This document shows positions 7,577 through 17,764 of a DNA stretch of 64,000 bases, one piece after another. The notes under the pieces are model-generated. The model did no database searches and was not told the origin of the DNA. It saw only the letters and a program-made list of their open reading frames with translations. This DNA comes from an uncultured Selenomonas sp. (GTDB lineage Bacteria; Bacillota; Negativicutes; Selenomonadales; Selenomonadaceae): NCBI GenBank assembly GCA_905372355.1, contig CAJPOT010000005.1:1-64000 (forward strand), read 5' to 3'. The translations under genes were made by a program, and so were the position numbers. Position 1 is the first letter of the stretch; each line of letters starts with the position of its first letter.

Positions 7577-8246
7577 TCTGCCCGCCGACGAGCGGCCGCG
7601 CGAAAGGCTTCTGGCCGAGGGCGCGGCGAGCCTTTCCAACACGGAACTTCTCGCCGTTCTCCTGCGCACGGGCGTCAAGGACGACTCGGTGCTCCGCGTC
7701 GCCGAGAAGGTGCTCGCGCTCTACAAGGAGCGCGGACTCGCCGCCATCACGCAGATGAGCGCGAAGGAGCTTTCGTCCATCAAGGGCGTGGGCATGGCGA
7801 AGGCGGCGACGATCCTCGCCGCCGTCGAACTCGGACGCCGCCTCGCGCTCAAGGCGGCAGAGGAGCGGACAATCGTGCACGGCCCAGCGGATGCCGCTTC
7901 CTATGTCATGCCGCGCTTTCGCTTCGAGCGCAGGGAGCACTTCGCCGTGCTGCTTTTGAATGCGAAAAACCACATCCTTGCCTTGAAGACGATTTCCGTG
8001 GGAACGCTCACATCTTCCGTCGTTCATCCGCGCGAGGTGTTCCAGGCGGCGATCGAGCAGTCGGCGGCGGCCGTCATCCTTGTCCACAATCATCCGTCGG
8101 GCGATCCTGCGCCGAGCGGCGAGGATCTCGCCGTGACGCGCCGCATGGTGGAGGCGGGGGAGATCATGGACATCCCCGTGCTCGATCACGTCATCGTAGG
8201 TTATGATAAATTTATTTCCCTAAAAGAAGAAGGTATGATACAATAG
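7557..8246 (+). CDS. radC: RadC family JAMM/MPN-domain protein
   Basis: 229 residues. N-terminal helix-hairpin-helix region (SIKGVGMAKAATILAA, residues ~75-90) and C-terminal JAMM metalloprotease-like domain with HNHPSGDPAPSGEDL near residues 182-196. Its biochemical role is unresolved; the old DNA-repair label is doubtful. The ATG at 7557 overlaps the end of maf by 20 nt and follows GCGGGGGT. Confidence 0.92.
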   Translation: MTLLVRDLPADERPRERLLAEGAASLSNTELLAVLLRTGVKDDSVLRVAEKVLALYKERGLAAITQMSAKELSSIKGVGMAKAATILAAVELGRRLALKAAEERTIVHGPADAASYVMPRFRFERREHFAVLLLNAKNHILALKTISVGTLTSSVVHPREVFQAAIEQSAAAVILVHNHPSGDPAPSGEDLAVTRRMVEAGEIMDIPVLDHVIVGYDKFISLKEEGMIQ

Positions 8247-8356
8247 AACTCGTATCTTCATCAGCCATTATATCTATGATTGACGAGGCTTTTTGACAGA
8301 TTTTTGCAGACGTGTTTTATGGGATGCGTGTGAAGAGAAGGGAGTTTTATTTCAAC

Positions 8357-9397
8357 ATGTGGAGTCTTTTTGGTGGCTTGTCCCGCGATATGGGCATCGA
8401 CCTTGGAACCGCGAATACATTGGTGCATGTGAAAGGCAGGGGCATCGTTCTGCGCGAGCCGTCTGTCGTAGCGATAAAGAGTGAGAACGGCGAGGTGCTC
8501 GCTGTCGGTGAGGACGCGAAGCGCATGATTGGCAGGACGCCGGGCAACATTATCGCCATCCGTCCAATGAAGGACGGCGTCATCGCCGACTTCGACGTGA
8601 CGCAGGCGATGCTCAAGTACTTCATCCGAAAGTCGATGAATACGAAGTCCTTCGTGCGCCCGCGCGTCGTCGTCGGCGTTCCTTCGGGCGTGACCGAGGT
8701 CGAAAAACGTGCTGTCATCGATGCGGCGCAGCAGGCGGGAGCGCGTGAAGCCTACCTCATCGAAGAGCCGATGGCGGCGGCGATCGGCGCAGGGCTTCCT
8801 GTCGAGGAAGCGACGGGAAGCATGGTCGTCGACATCGGCGGCGGTACGACGGAGATTGCCGTCATCTCGCTCGGCGGCATCGTCACGAGCCGCTCGATCC
8901 GCATCGGCGGCGACGAGATGGATTCGTCCATCGTGCAGTACATCAAGCGCCAGTACAACCTCATGATCGGCGAGCGCACGGCGGAGGAAATCAAGATCAC
9001 GATCGGCTCCGCCATCGTGACGCCCGACGTTGACCGTGAAATGGACATCCGCGGACGCGACCTCGTCAGCGGTCTGCCGAAGACGCTCTCGATCCGCGCG
9101 AGCGAGGTCAGGGATGCTCTGAATGAGCCGATCTACAAGATCGTCGACGCCGTCAAAGGCACGCTTGAAAAGACGCCGCCGGAGCTGGCGGCCGATGTCA
9201 TGGATCACGGCATCATGATGACGGGCGGCGGCGCGCTCCTGACGAACCTAGATAAACTGCTGAGCCACGAGACGGGCATGCCCGTCCTCATCGCGGAAGA
9301 CCCCTTGTCCTGTGTCGGCGAAGGCACGGGCAAGTCGCTTGAAAACATCGAGCTTCTAAAGCGCGTCGTGATGATCTCTAAGAAGTTGAGACAATGA
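8357..9397 (+). CDS. mreB: Rod-shape determining protein MreB
   Basis: 346 residues, actin fold. Phosphate 1 motif GIDLGTANT near residues 12-20, and the phosphate 2 and adenosine motifs [12 protein letters not shown] and [12 protein letters not shown]. MreB filaments on the inner face of the membrane position the peptidoglycan elongation machinery. The ATG at 8357 (MWSLFGG) follows AAGGGAG at 8338-8344; an in-frame ATG at 8312 lacks a site. It overlaps mreC by four bases (ATGA). Confidence 0.95.
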   Translation: MWSLFGGLSRDMGIDLGTANTLVHVKGRGIVLREPSVVAIKSENGEVLAVGEDAKRMIGRTPGNIIAIRPMKDGVIADFDVTQAMLKYFIRKSMNTKSFVRPRVVVGVPSGVTEVEKRAVIDAAQQAGAREAYLIEEPMAAAIGAGLPVEEATGSMVVDIGGGTTEIAVISLGGIVTSRSIRIGGDEMDSSIVQYIKRQYNLMIGERTAEEIKITIGSAIVTPDVDREMDIRGRDLVSGLPKTLSIRASEVRDALNEPIYKIVDAVKGTLEKTPPELAADVMDHGIMMTGGGALLTNLDKLLSHETGMPVLIAEDPLSCVGEGTGKSLENIELLKRVVMISKKLRQ

Positions 9398-10470
9398 GCC
9401 GCATACGCAGAGACGACCAGGACTCGAACCGCAAGGTCTGGCTGCTCCTCGTTGCGCTCGTCTGCGTCCTCTGCCTCGTGTTCTTTGCGGGAAAGGGCAG
9501 GTTTCAGTCCCCCTTCCTGAGCCGCGCCGCCGAGACGGTGCTGCGTCCCCTCCAGTCCGCGACGGCCTGGGTGGGAGACAAGATCCACAGCCTCGGTACG
9601 GAGTTTTGGGAAGTCTATTACGTCTACGACCAGAATCGTATGCTGAAGAACGAGGTGGAAGGGCTGCGCGTGCAGAATCTCGAAGCGAACGAAGCGCTTG
9701 CTGAAAATGCACGCCTCAAGGCGCTTCTCGGCTACAAGCAGACGAAGACGCAGTTCGACCTCGTGGCAGCCCGCGTCATCGGGCGCGACTATGCGACGTG
9801 GTCGGGCGTCATCGTCATCGACCGCGGTACATCGAGCGGCGTGCATGAGAACATGCCCGTCGTGACGGAGAAGGGACTCGTCGGCGTCGTCGTTGAGGCC
9901 GCGCCGTACTCCTCGAAGGTGCGGCTGATCCTCGACCCGCGCGCCGCCGTCGGCACGATCGTGCAGCGGCAGGAGTCGCGCGTCGCGGGCATCGTCGAGG
10001 GCGATCCAGCCAATCCCCTGATGCCGCGCATGAAAAACATTCCGAAGTCCGCCGATGTCGTCGAGGACGACGTCGTCGTGACGTCGGGCTACGGCGGCGT
10101 CTATCCGAAGGGGCTTCTCGTCGGCACGGTCAAAGCGTTGAAGAACGACGAGGGCGGCCTGTTGAAGTACGCCGTCTTAGAGCCTGCCGTCGACTTCCAG
10201 CGTTTGGAGGATGTCGCCGTCATCGTGGCGTCGCGCGAGGCGCCGCCCGCACCGATCACGCCGCCCGCGCAGACGCCGGGCACGGAGACGGACCCGGCGG
10301 CAGAGAAGGCGGCAGCAGAAGCGGCGAAGCGTGCGGCATCGCAGCCTGCGCCTGCTCCCGCTCAGCCGGCCGCACCGGCGCAGCCGAAGCAGCCGGCGAA
10401 ACAGCAGAACGCCCAGCCTGCCGTGCAGCCGCAGGGCGCACAGAAGCGCGAGGCAGGTGCGCGGCCATGA
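9394..10470 (+). CDS. mreC: Rod-shape determining protein MreC
   Basis: 358 residues: short cytoplasmic start, one membrane helix ([19 protein letters not shown], residues ~12-30), a coiled-coil stretch ~80-110, then the periplasmic beta-domains ([20 protein letters not shown]). The last ~75 residues form an Ala/Pro/Gln-rich tail that is longer than in most MreC proteins. MreC couples MreB to PBP2 and RodA. Overlaps mreB and mreD by four bases each. Confidence 0.93.
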   Translation: MSRIRRDDQDSNRKVWLLLVALVCVLCLVFFAGKGRFQSPFLSRAAETVLRPLQSATAWVGDKIHSLGTEFWEVYYVYDQNRMLKNEVEGLRVQNLEANEALAENARLKALLGYKQTKTQFDLVAARVIGRDYATWSGVIVIDRGTSSGVHENMPVVTEKGLVGVVVEAAPYSSKVRLILDPRAAVGTIVQRQESRVAGIVEGDPANPLMPRMKNIPKSADVVEDDVVVTSGYGGVYPKGLLVGTVKALKNDEGGLLKYAVLEPAVDFQRLEDVAVIVASREAPPAPITPPAQTPGTETDPAAEKAAAEAAKRAASQPAPAPAQPAAPAQPKQPAKQQNAQPAVQPQGAQKREAGARP

Positions 10471-10967
10471 TCAGCTACCGCAGGATCTTCTTTTGGCTTG
10501 CGTTCGTGATCGCACTCTTCGTCCTGCAGACCTCATTTTTCCCCGTATTTTCATGGAACGGCGTTTCGGTGAACCTCATGCTGGTTCTTACCGTTTCGTG
10601 GAGCCTCCTTTACGGGGCGCGCCGCGGTGCTTTTCTGGGCTTTATGACGGGACTCCTGCAGGATCTCACCACGGGCATGTTCTTCGGCATGGACGTCTTC
10701 GCCCTGACGATCATCGGCTATGCCACGGGCGCATTTTCGCGCAACGTGTTCAAGGATCCCGTGTTCCTGCCTGCGATGGCGACGATGTGGGCGACGGCCG
10801 CGCACTATTTCTTTGTGCTCGTTCTCATGCTGCTTCTCGGCTACGGCTTCAGTCTGCTCTATGTTGTCAAGACACTTCTTCCGGCGCTTTGCTGGAACGT
10901 TCTTTTCGCCTACCCCGTCTATCGCGCGGCGAGCCGCATGCAGTCGTGGCTGGGGCGGCGAAAGTAA
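10467..10967 (+). CDS. mreD: Rod-shape determining protein MreD
   Basis: 166 residues, five or so membrane helices and little else, the typical size of MreD. Contains the family-like GVSVNLMLVLTVSWSLLYG and GFMTGLLQDLTTGMFFGMD segments. Membrane partner of MreC. Starts at the ATGA overlap with mreC. Confidence 0.9.
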   Translation: MISYRRIFFWLAFVIALFVLQTSFFPVFSWNGVSVNLMLVLTVSWSLLYGARRGAFLGFMTGLLQDLTTGMFFGMDVFALTIIGYATGAFSRNVFKDPVFLPAMATMWATAAHYFFVLVLMLLLGYGFSLLYVVKTLLPALCWNVLFAYPVYRAASRMQSWLGRRK

Positions 10968-11048
10968 CGGCCGGGGCGCAGCGCCTCTCAGGGAAAAGAT
11001 CAAGGCGCCTTGCGGGGCGTCTTCTTGTCTGAATGGGGAGATATACCT

Positions 11049-12866
11049 TTGGAAGAAAATGAAAACGAGTATGCAGGGCGCATGCATGTGCTCGGCGGCG
11101 TCATCGTCGCCGTCATCGTTGTGCTTCTGCTGCGGCTCGTCTATCTCCAGATCTACGACGGCGACTATTATGCGAGCCTTGCGGACGGCAACCGCATCCG
11201 CATCATCCCGAGCGTCGCGCCGCGCGGCAATTTCTTCGACCGCAACGGCACGCCTCTCGTCATGAACCGCCCGAGCTTCACCGTGTCGCTCTTGCCACTG
11301 TCGGGTACGATTCCCGAGGACGTCATCGAGCGATTGTCCGTGCTCCTTCATGTGCCGACGGAAGAGATTCACAAGAAGATCGACGCGCATGTCGGCTTCG
11401 ATCCCATACGCATCAAGCAGGACATCGGCCCTGAAGTCTATACGATCATCGAGGAACAGCGCGACAAGTATCCGGGCGTCATGATCGAGGCGCAGCCGAT
11501 CCGCGATTACGTCTACAAGACGTGGGGCGCACACGTCTTCGGTTACGTCAGCGAGATCAGCAACGAGGAACTGGAAAAGCGCAAGGCGGAAGGCTACAAG
11601 TCGGGCGACATCGTCGGCAAGTTTGGCTTGGAGCGCGTCTACGACAAGACGGTGCGCGGCACGGACGGCGGCAGGCAGGTCGAAGTTGATGTCGCGGGCA
11701 AGCCCGTGAACAATCTCGGTACGAAGGAGCCGATCGCGGGCAACGACCTCGTCCTCACGATCGATGCGACGATTCAGGTCGCCGCCGAACGCGCCATCGA
11801 TCAGCAGCTTTCCGCCATCGGCGCCAATGCGGCGGCGGCGGTCGTCATGAATCCGCAGACGGGCGAGGTGCTCGCCCTCGTGAGCCGTCCGTCCTTTGAT
11901 CCGAACCTCTTCGTCAATGGCATATCGACGAAGGATTGGAAGGTTATCAACGAGAATCCGTATCATCCGATGGACAACAAGGCGATCACAGGCGAATATC
12001 CGCCAGGATCGACCTTCAAGATTGTCACGGGCACCGCTGCGCTGCAGGAAAACGTCGTCTCGCCGAATGAGATCATCTACGACTCGGGACGTCATTGGAT
12101 CATCCCAAAGGGCAATGCGGGCGGCGAAGCGCTCGGCCCTATCAATTTCATCCAGGCGCTCGCCCACTCGGACAACGTCTACTTCTATGAGATGGGCAAT
12201 CGACTTGGCGTCGACCGCCTCGGCGAGTATGCGCGCATGTTCGGCGTCGGCTCGAAGACGGGCATTGACCTGCCCTACGAGGCCGAAGGTCTCGTGCCGA
12301 GCCGCGAGTACAAGAAGAAGGTCTACGAGGACGACTGGTATCTGTCGGAGACCTTCGATGCGGCGATTGGGCAGGGATTCGACCTTGTGACGCCGCTGCA
12401 GGCGGCCGCCATCATGGGGACGATTGCAGCGAACGGTGACCGCTATCAGCCGCATCTCGTGCAGCGCATCGTAGGACCTGACGGCAATACGGTTGAGACG
12501 ATAAAGCCCAAGCGCATCGGCAGGCTCGATGTGCGCCCCGAGGTCATCGCGCTCGTGCAGCAGGGACTCAGGGACGTCACGAAGTACGGCACGGCGGCGG
12601 CGGCCTTTGGCGCGAAGTATCCCGTCGACATCGCGGGCAAGACGGGGACGGCGGAGAACTCGCACGGGCGCGACCACGGCTGGTTCGTTGCCTATGGGCC
12701 GTTCAACAACCCGACGATCGTCGTCGCGGTCATCGTCGAGCAGGGCGGCTTCGGCTCTCTGTCCGCCGTGCCGATCGGCAAGAAGATCCTCGACGCGGCT
12801 TTTGGCCTCGATACGCCCGAAGTCAAAGCTGTTCGTCAAGAAGTGGCGGCGCGGCAGAAATCTTGA
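11049..12866 (+). CDS. mrdA: Penicillin-binding protein 2 (elongasome transpeptidase)
   Basis: 605 residues. One N-terminal membrane helix (~residues 15-35), a dimerisation/pedestal domain starting RGNFFDRNGTPLV, then the transpeptidase with Ser321 in STFK, Ser374 in SDN and Lys531 in KTG. It cross-links lateral-wall peptidoglycan with RodA. I prefer the TTG at 11049 because GGGGAGAT at 11035-11042 is well spaced for it; another TTG at 11010 has no such site. A promoter for minC overlaps its 3' end. Confidence 0.93.
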   Translation: MEENENEYAGRMHVLGGVIVAVIVVLLLRLVYLQIYDGDYYASLADGNRIRIIPSVAPRGNFFDRNGTPLVMNRPSFTVSLLPLSGTIPEDVIERLSVLLHVPTEEIHKKIDAHVGFDPIRIKQDIGPEVYTIIEEQRDKYPGVMIEAQPIRDYVYKTWGAHVFGYVSEISNEELEKRKAEGYKSGDIVGKFGLERVYDKTVRGTDGGRQVEVDVAGKPVNNLGTKEPIAGNDLVLTIDATIQVAAERAIDQQLSAIGANAAAAVVMNPQTGEVLALVSRPSFDPNLFVNGISTKDWKVINENPYHPMDNKAITGEYPPGSTFKIVTGTAALQENVVSPNEIIYDSGRHWIIPKGNAGGEALGPINFIQALAHSDNVYFYEMGNRLGVDRLGEYARMFGVGSKTGIDLPYEAEGLVPSREYKKKVYEDDWYLSETFDAAIGQGFDLVTPLQAAAIMGTIAANGDRYQPHLVQRIVGPDGNTVETIKPKRIGRLDVRPEVIALVQQGLRDVTKYGTAAAAFGAKYPVDIAGKTGTAENSHGRDHGWFVAYGPFNNPTIVVAVIVEQGGFGSLSAVPIGKKILDAAFGLDTPEVKAVRQEVAARQKS

Positions 12867-12872
12867 TATAAT
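12864..12872 (+). promoter_or_regulatory. Extended -10 promoter for minC-minD-minE
   Basis: TGATATAAT: an extended -10 (TGn before TATAAT at 12867-12872) overlapping the PBP2 stop codon. The ~100-nt leader contains a TGTGCG...CGCACA hairpin near 12938-12958. Confidence 0.55.
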
Positions 12873-12978
12873 AGAATCGTATTACAGCAAGGAGAAACGA
12901 CAGGGCAAATGCACCGAAGCCGTTTCTTGACCCTTTGTGCGGCGCATCGTCGCACACGCACGCAAAAGCGAGGAAATC

Positions 12979-13680
12979 ATGGAGAAAGAAAGCGTATTGT
13001 TCAAGGGGCTGAAGACGGGGCTTCTGCTCGTGCTGGTGGGAAAGCCCGAGTTTTCTGTTGTTGAGCGCGAGATTCGTGAAAAGCTGGAATCGAGCGCCCT
13101 GTTCTTTCGGCGCGGCACGGTCATCGAGTGGCGCACGGGGACGTTCACGGCGAAGGAAAGCCTCGCTCTGAAGAAGCTCTTCCTGCAGCACGGTTTGTAC
13201 TTCCGTGAGATGAAGGAAGAAGCTGATGCAAAGAAGCCTGTCGTCAGCGCGGTGAGCGGGGCGGCGGCAGCGGCGCGGGCGGGAGCCGTCCTCGGCAGGA
13301 AGAAGGCGGAGTCTTCCGAGATGAAGACAGAGCCGGACGCGGACAAGAAGGACGTGCAGATGCTCGTCGTGAACCGCACGCTTCGCGGCGGGCAAGAGGT
13401 GCAGAGCCAAGGCTCGGTGCTCGTTCTCGGCAACGTGAACCCCGGGGCGCAGGTCATCGCAGGCGGCAGCATCGACATTCGCGGCACTTGCCGCGGCATC
13501 GTCCATGCGGGCGCCTATGGCGACAGGGACGCCATCATCATCGCGGATCACCTGATGCCCGTGCAGATCCGCATCGCCGATGTCATAGCGCAGTCGCCCG
13601 AGCAGTATGAGAAGCCGGAGCTTGCCGAAAGGGCGAGCGTGCAGGATGGACGAATCGTGATTGAACCGATAGAAAGGTAG
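12979..13680 (+). CDS. minC: Septum site-determining protein MinC
   Basis: 233 residues. N-terminal MinC_N region with VLFKGLKTGLLLVL, a variable linker rich in Ala, Lys and Glu (~85-125), and the C-terminal beta-helix with regularly spaced glycines (VLVLGNVNPGAQVIAGGSID, IRGTCRGIVHAGAYGD). It blocks FtsZ assembly away from midcell, recruited by MinD. Start at 12979 after AGGA; the in-frame ATG at 12937 lacks a ribosome site. Confidence 0.93.
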   Translation: MEKESVLFKGLKTGLLLVLVGKPEFSVVEREIREKLESSALFFRRGTVIEWRTGTFTAKESLALKKLFLQHGLYFREMKEEADAKKPVVSAVSGAAAAARAGAVLGRKKAESSEMKTEPDADKKDVQMLVVNRTLRGGQEVQSQGSVLVLGNVNPGAQVIAGGSIDIRGTCRGIVHAGAYGDRDAIIIADHLMPVQIRIADVIAQSPEQYEKPELAERASVQDGRIVIEPIER

Positions 13681-13690
13681 GAAGCAGCCG

Positions 13691-14494
13691 ATGGCAGAAG
13701 TTATCGTTATCACCTCAGGCAAGGGAGGAGTCGGCAAGACGACGACCACGGCGAATATTGGCGTGGGACTCGCGAAGCGCGGCAAGAAGGTCGTGCTCAT
13801 CGACACCGATACGGGGCTCAGGAATCTCGATTTGCTCCTAGGACTCGAACGCCGCATCGTCTATACACTCGTCGACGTCATCCAGAAGCGCACGACGTAC
13901 AAGCGGGCGCTCGTGCGCCACAAGAAGTATGAGACGCTCTTCTTGATGCCGACGTCACAGGTCGCGGACAAGTCGGCGATCGAACCCGAGCAGATGAAGG
14001 AACTCATCACTGAGATGAAGGGAGAGTTCGACTACATCCTCGTCGACTGCCCGGCGGGCATCGAGCAGGGCTTCCAGACGGCGGTCATCGCAGCGGATTG
14101 GGCGATCGTCGTCACGATGCCCGAGATCGCCGCCGTGCGCGACGCCGATAAGATCATCGGCAGACTGCAGAACGACGGCAAGGAGATCAAGCTCGTCGTC
14201 AACCGCATTCGCTCGCAGATGGTCAAGGACGGCACGATGCTCGACATGGATGCGATCAACGACATCCTGTCCCTGCCGTGCATCGGACAGATTCCCGACG
14301 ATGAGAAGGTCATCGATTCGGCGAACCGCGGCGAGCCGGTCATTGACAATGCGAACTCGCTCGCAGGCAAGGCGTATGCCAACGTCGTCTCGCGCATCAT
14401 GGGCGAGGATGTGCCCTTTCTTGAAGCACCGAACGAGGGCTTCCTGCAGCGGCTCAAGAACATGATCCTCGGAAGGGGGAAGCGTGATGATTGA
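13691..14494 (+). CDS. minD: Septum site-determining ATPase MinD
   Basis: 267 residues. Deviant Walker A GKGGVGKTTTTANIG at residues ~10-24, switch motif DTDTGLRNLDLLLGL, DCPAGIEQGF, and a C-terminal amphipathic membrane-targeting helix (FLQRLKNMIL). Ten bases after minC with AGGAAGCAGCC before the ATG. Overlaps minE. Confidence 0.96.
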   Translation: MAEVIVITSGKGGVGKTTTTANIGVGLAKRGKKVVLIDTDTGLRNLDLLLGLERRIVYTLVDVIQKRTTYKRALVRHKKYETLFLMPTSQVADKSAIEPEQMKELITEMKGEFDYILVDCPAGIEQGFQTAVIAADWAIVVTMPEIAAVRDADKIIGRLQNDGKEIKLVVNRIRSQMVKDGTMLDMDAINDILSLPCIGQIPDDEKVIDSANRGEPVIDNANSLAGKAYANVVSRIMGEDVPFLEAPNEGFLQRLKNMILGRGKRDD

Positions 14495-14765
14495 AGCTTT
14501 GCTCAAGATTTTCGGCAAGCAGGGCAAGTCGTCGCGCGAGATCGCCCATGATCGTTTGAAGGTCGTCCTGATCCACGACCGCTTGAGCGTTTCGCCCGAG
14601 GTCATGGACAAGATCAAGACCGACATCATCCACGTCATTTCTAACTATGTGGAGATCAATCAGAAGGACATGGAGATCTCGCTCGCCAACGATCAGGATT
14701 CCGTCGCGCTCATCGCGAACATTCCCGTGAGCCGAATGAAGCCCAAGGAAAGCAGCAGACGCTAG
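14487..14765 (+). CDS. minE: Cell division topological specificity factor MinE
   Basis: 92 residues. The N-terminal anti-MinCD helix region is followed by RLKVVLIHDRLSVSPEVMDKI and the dimerising segment. Stimulates MinD ATPase and drives its redistribution. The ATG at 14487 (or the GTG at 14484) lies inside the minD end, after GGAAGGGGGAAGC. Min oscillation with MinE is typical of Negativicutes and unlike DivIVA-based Bacillus. Confidence 0.92.
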   Translation: MIEALLKIFGKQGKSSREIAHDRLKVVLIHDRLSVSPEVMDKIKTDIIHVISNYVEINQKDMEISLANDQDSVALIANIPVSRMKPKESSRR

Positions 14766-14780
14766 GAGGCGCAGGGGAAA

Positions 14781-15884
14781 ATGAACAAGCGTTGGCTCAG
14801 GCGCATGGACTTCACATTGATCGGTGCGACGGCGGCGATCATCGTCATGAGCCTCATCGTCATCGGCAGCGCCACGCACATCAATACGGCGGGCGGCGAT
14901 CACTACTGGTTCGTGCAGAAGCAGGGCGCATTCGTCGTCTTGAACGTACTCTTCGCCATATTCCTCATGAACTTCGACTACAAGGCACTGCAGAACTATG
15001 GCAAGAATCTCTACATCTTCAATGCCGTCATGCTTCTCCTCGTCATGATCATCGGCCAGACGGCGCTCGGCGCACAGCGCTGGATTCAGCTCGGTCCCAT
15101 CACCCTGCAGCCGTCGGAGTTTTCGAAGATCATCATGATCATCGCGCTTGCTGCGATGCTGGAAGATCGCGTGGGAAAGCTCAATACCGTAAGCGACATC
15201 CTGCCCGTCGTCGGCTATGTGGCGTTGCCGTTCTTCCTCGTCCTCAAGCAGCCCGATCTCGGCACGTCGCTCGTTTTCATCGCCATTCTCTTGGGCATGA
15301 TGTTCGTCGCGGGCGTGAACCTTCGCATACTTGCGGCAGGCTTTGCGGCGGGCGTGGCGGCGTCGCCCCTTCTCTGGCTCTTTTTGAAGGATTACCAGAA
15401 GATGCGCCTCAAGGTTTTTCTCGACCCGAGCGTTGACCCGCTCGGCTCGGGCTATCACATCATTCAGTCGAAAATCGCCATCGGCTCGGGGCTGATCTTC
15501 GGCAAGGGGCTTTTCGGCGGTACGCAGAGTCAACTGAACTTCCTGCCTGAGAACCACACGGATTTCATCTTCGCCGTCGTCGGTGAGGAACTGGGCTTCG
15601 TCGGTGCGGCGGCGCTGCTTCTTTTGTACCTCGTCGTGCTCTGGCGCGGCGTGAAGATCGCGCGTGACGCGAGCGACACTTTCGGCCGGCTGCTCGCCGT
15701 CGGCATCACCTCGATGCTCGCCTTTCATGTGCTCGTCAACGTCGGCATGACGACGGGGATCATGCCCGTCACGGGCATACCGCTGCCGCTCATGAGCTAC
15801 GGCGTCAGTTCGCTGACGACGAATTTGATCGCGATTACGATCTTGCTCAACATCCACATGCGCAAGGCAAAGTTTGTATTCTGA
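14781..15884 (+). CDS. rodA: SEDS peptidoglycan glycosyltransferase RodA
   Basis: 367 residues, ten membrane helices. SEDS motifs: GAQRWIQLGPITLQPSEFSK at ~95-114, KQPDLGTSLVF at ~157-167, FLPENHTDFIFAVVGEELGF at ~253-272, and the C-terminal PLPLMSYGVSSLTTN. It polymerises lipid II with PBP2. Length and linkage to min/mre/PBP2 indicate RodA rather than FtsW. Ribosome site AGGAGGCGCAGGGG before the ATG. Confidence 0.92.
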   Translation: MNKRWLRRMDFTLIGATAAIIVMSLIVIGSATHINTAGGDHYWFVQKQGAFVVLNVLFAIFLMNFDYKALQNYGKNLYIFNAVMLLLVMIIGQTALGAQRWIQLGPITLQPSEFSKIIMIIALAAMLEDRVGKLNTVSDILPVVGYVALPFFLVLKQPDLGTSLVFIAILLGMMFVAGVNLRILAAGFAAGVAASPLLWLFLKDYQKMRLKVFLDPSVDPLGSGYHIIQSKIAIGSGLIFGKGLFGGTQSQLNFLPENHTDFIFAVVGEELGFVGAAALLLLYLVVLWRGVKIARDASDTFGRLLAVGITSMLAFHVLVNVGMTTGIMPVTGIPLPLMSYGVSSLTTNLIAITILLNIHMRKAKFVF

Positions 15885-15910
15885 GAGAGGAATTATTCCA
15901 GGGAGGATTT

Positions 15911-17764
15911 ATGGTCAAGTTGGAACAGGAGATGCTTCAGGCTGTCGAGAAACCCGCACGCTATACGGGCGGCGAATGGAACGCACAGCCGAAGGACTCC
16001 GCCGCCGTCCTTTGCCGCATCGCGCTCGCGATGGCGGACGTCTATGAGGTCGGCATGTCAAACCTCGGGCTGAAGATTCTCTATGAGATTTTGAACCGCC
16101 GCGATGACATCGCGGCGGAACGTGTTTATGCGCCCTGGCTCGATATGGAAGAGGAAATGCGCCGCCGCGGCATCCCGCTCTTTTCGCTCGAAACCTTCCG
16201 GGAGATTTCCTCCTTCGACATCCTCGGCTTCTCGCTGCAGTACGAACTTCTCATCACGAACACGCTCAACATGCTTGACCTCGCAGGGCTGCCGCTCCAT
16301 GCGGCGGAGCGCACGAACGAGCAGCCCTTCGTCATCGGCGGCGGCCCCTGCGTATACAACACGGAGCCAATCGCCGACTTCTTCGACTTCTTCGTGCTCG
16401 GCGACGGCGAGGAAATCGTCGTCGAGGTGTGCGACGCCTTGATCGCATGGAAGAAGGAGGGTCGCCCGGACGGCAGGCGTGGCTTCCTGCGCCGCGCTGC
16501 GCGGATTCCGGGCGTCTACGTGCCGTCCTTTTATGCGCCCGAGTACGATGCGCAGGGCATGTTCACAGGGCTTCGCATCCTCGATGAGGCAGCTTCGCCG
16601 CAAATCTATCGGCGCGTCGTCAAGGATCTCGATGCCACGCCGTTTTTGGAAAAGCCCGTCGTGCCGTACCTCGGCATCGTGCACGACCGCCTCATGCTTG
16701 AGCTTTTCCGCGGCTGCACGCGCGGCTGCCGCTTCTGTCAGGCGGGCATGGCGTACCGTCCCGTGCGCGAGCGCCGTCCCGAGACACTCGAATCTCTGGC
16801 GCGCACCCTCTTCGATTCGACGGGCTACAACGAGATGTCCTTGACGTCGCTCTCGTCCGCCGACTACTCGTGTCTCTCGCCGCTCGTCGACGGGCTTCTT
16901 GCCGGCACTCAGGGCGAGCGCGTGAGCTTTTCTCTGCCGTCTTTGCGCATCGACAGTTTCTCCGTCGACATCGCCGAGCGATTGCAGCAGGTGCGAAAGA
17001 GCGGCTTGACGTTTGCACCTGAGGCGGGCACGCAGCGCCTGCGCGACGTCATCAACAAGAACGTGACGGAAGACGACTTGTTGCACTCGGTGCGCACGGC
17101 ATTTGAGCAGGGATGGAAGGCGGTCAAGCTCTACTTCATGATGGGGCTGCCGACTGAGACGGACGAGGATATCGTCGGCATCGCAGAGCTCGCGCAGAAA
17201 GTTGTCGACTGCTACAAGAAAGTCAAGGGGAAGCGCGGTGTCAAGGTCACGGTGTCCGTCTCGTGCTTCGTGCCCAAGGCGTACACGCCGTTCCAGTGGT
17301 TCGCGCAGGTGCCGCAGGAAGAATTCGAGCGCAGACAGCAGCTCTTGAAGGAGAGCATACGCGACCGCGCGATCTCGTTTCACTACCATGACGCACGCGC
17401 AAGCGTCCTCGAAGGAGCGCTGTCACGCGGCGATCGCAGGCTCTCAGCCGTCATCGAGACGGCGTGGCGAAACGGCGCGAAGTTCGACGGCTGGACGGAT
17501 CAGTTCAAAGACGAGGTTTGGAAGGACGCCTTTTGCCGCTGCGGCGTTGCGCCCGAGTTCTACAGCCGGCGCACGCGCGATCCGGAAGAAGTCCTGCCGT
17601 GGGCGCACACGAGCCCTGGCGTGTCTGAGGACTTTTTGCGCCGCGAGTGGCAGCGTGCACAGGAGGCGGCGCTCACGCATGACTGCCGGCGCGAAACGTG
17701 TACGGGCTGCGGCGTCTGTCCCGAGCTTGGCTGCGACGTCGTCGATTGGAGGGGAGAAGCATGA
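15911..17764 (+). CDS. B12-binding-domain radical SAM protein (TIGR03960 type)
   Basis: 617 residues. N-terminal cobalamin-binding-like domain, then a radical SAM core with the cluster motif CTRGCRFCQAG near residues 271-281, a conserved FAPEAGTQRLRDVINKN segment and a C-terminal cysteine cluster CTGCGVCPELGC. The family often occurs with a DUF2344 protein and RNase G, as here; its substrate is unknown. It overlaps the next gene by four bases. Confidence 0.88.
   Translation: MVKLEQEMLQAVEKPARYTGGEWNAQPKDSAAVLCRIALAMADVYEVGMSNLGLKILYEILNRRDDIAAERVYAPWLDMEEEMRRRGIPLFSLETFREISSFDILGFSLQYELLITNTLNMLDLAGLPLHAAERTNEQPFVIGGGPCVYNTEPIADFFDFFVLGDGEEIVVEVCDALIAWKKEGRPDGRRGFLRRAARIPGVYVPSFYAPEYDAQGMFTGLRILDEAASPQIYRRVVKDLDATPFLEKPVVPYLGIVHDRLMLELFRGCTRGCRFCQAGMAYRPVRERRPETLESLARTLFDSTGYNEMSLTSLSSADYSCLSPLVDGLLAGTQGERVSFSLPSLRIDSFSVDIAERLQQVRKSGLTFAPEAGTQRLRDVINKNVTEDDLLHSVRTAFEQGWKAVKLYFMMGLPTETDEDIVGIAELAQKVVDCYKKVKGKRGVKVTVSVSCFVPKAYTPFQWFAQVPQEEFERRQQLLKESIRDRAISFHYHDARASVLEGALSRGDRRLSAVIETAWRNGAKFDGWTDQFKDEVWKDAFCRCGVAPEFYSRRTRDPEEVLPWAHTSPGVSEDFLRREWQRAQEAALTHDCRRETCTGCGVCPELGCDVVDWRGEA

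Noticed and set aside
10551..12839. Very long antisense open frame opposite mreD and PBP2
   Set aside because: Long antisense frames are expected in GC-rich genes. Its translation is low-complexity Arg/Asp/His-rich sequence without motifs, while the sense strand encodes clear proteins.
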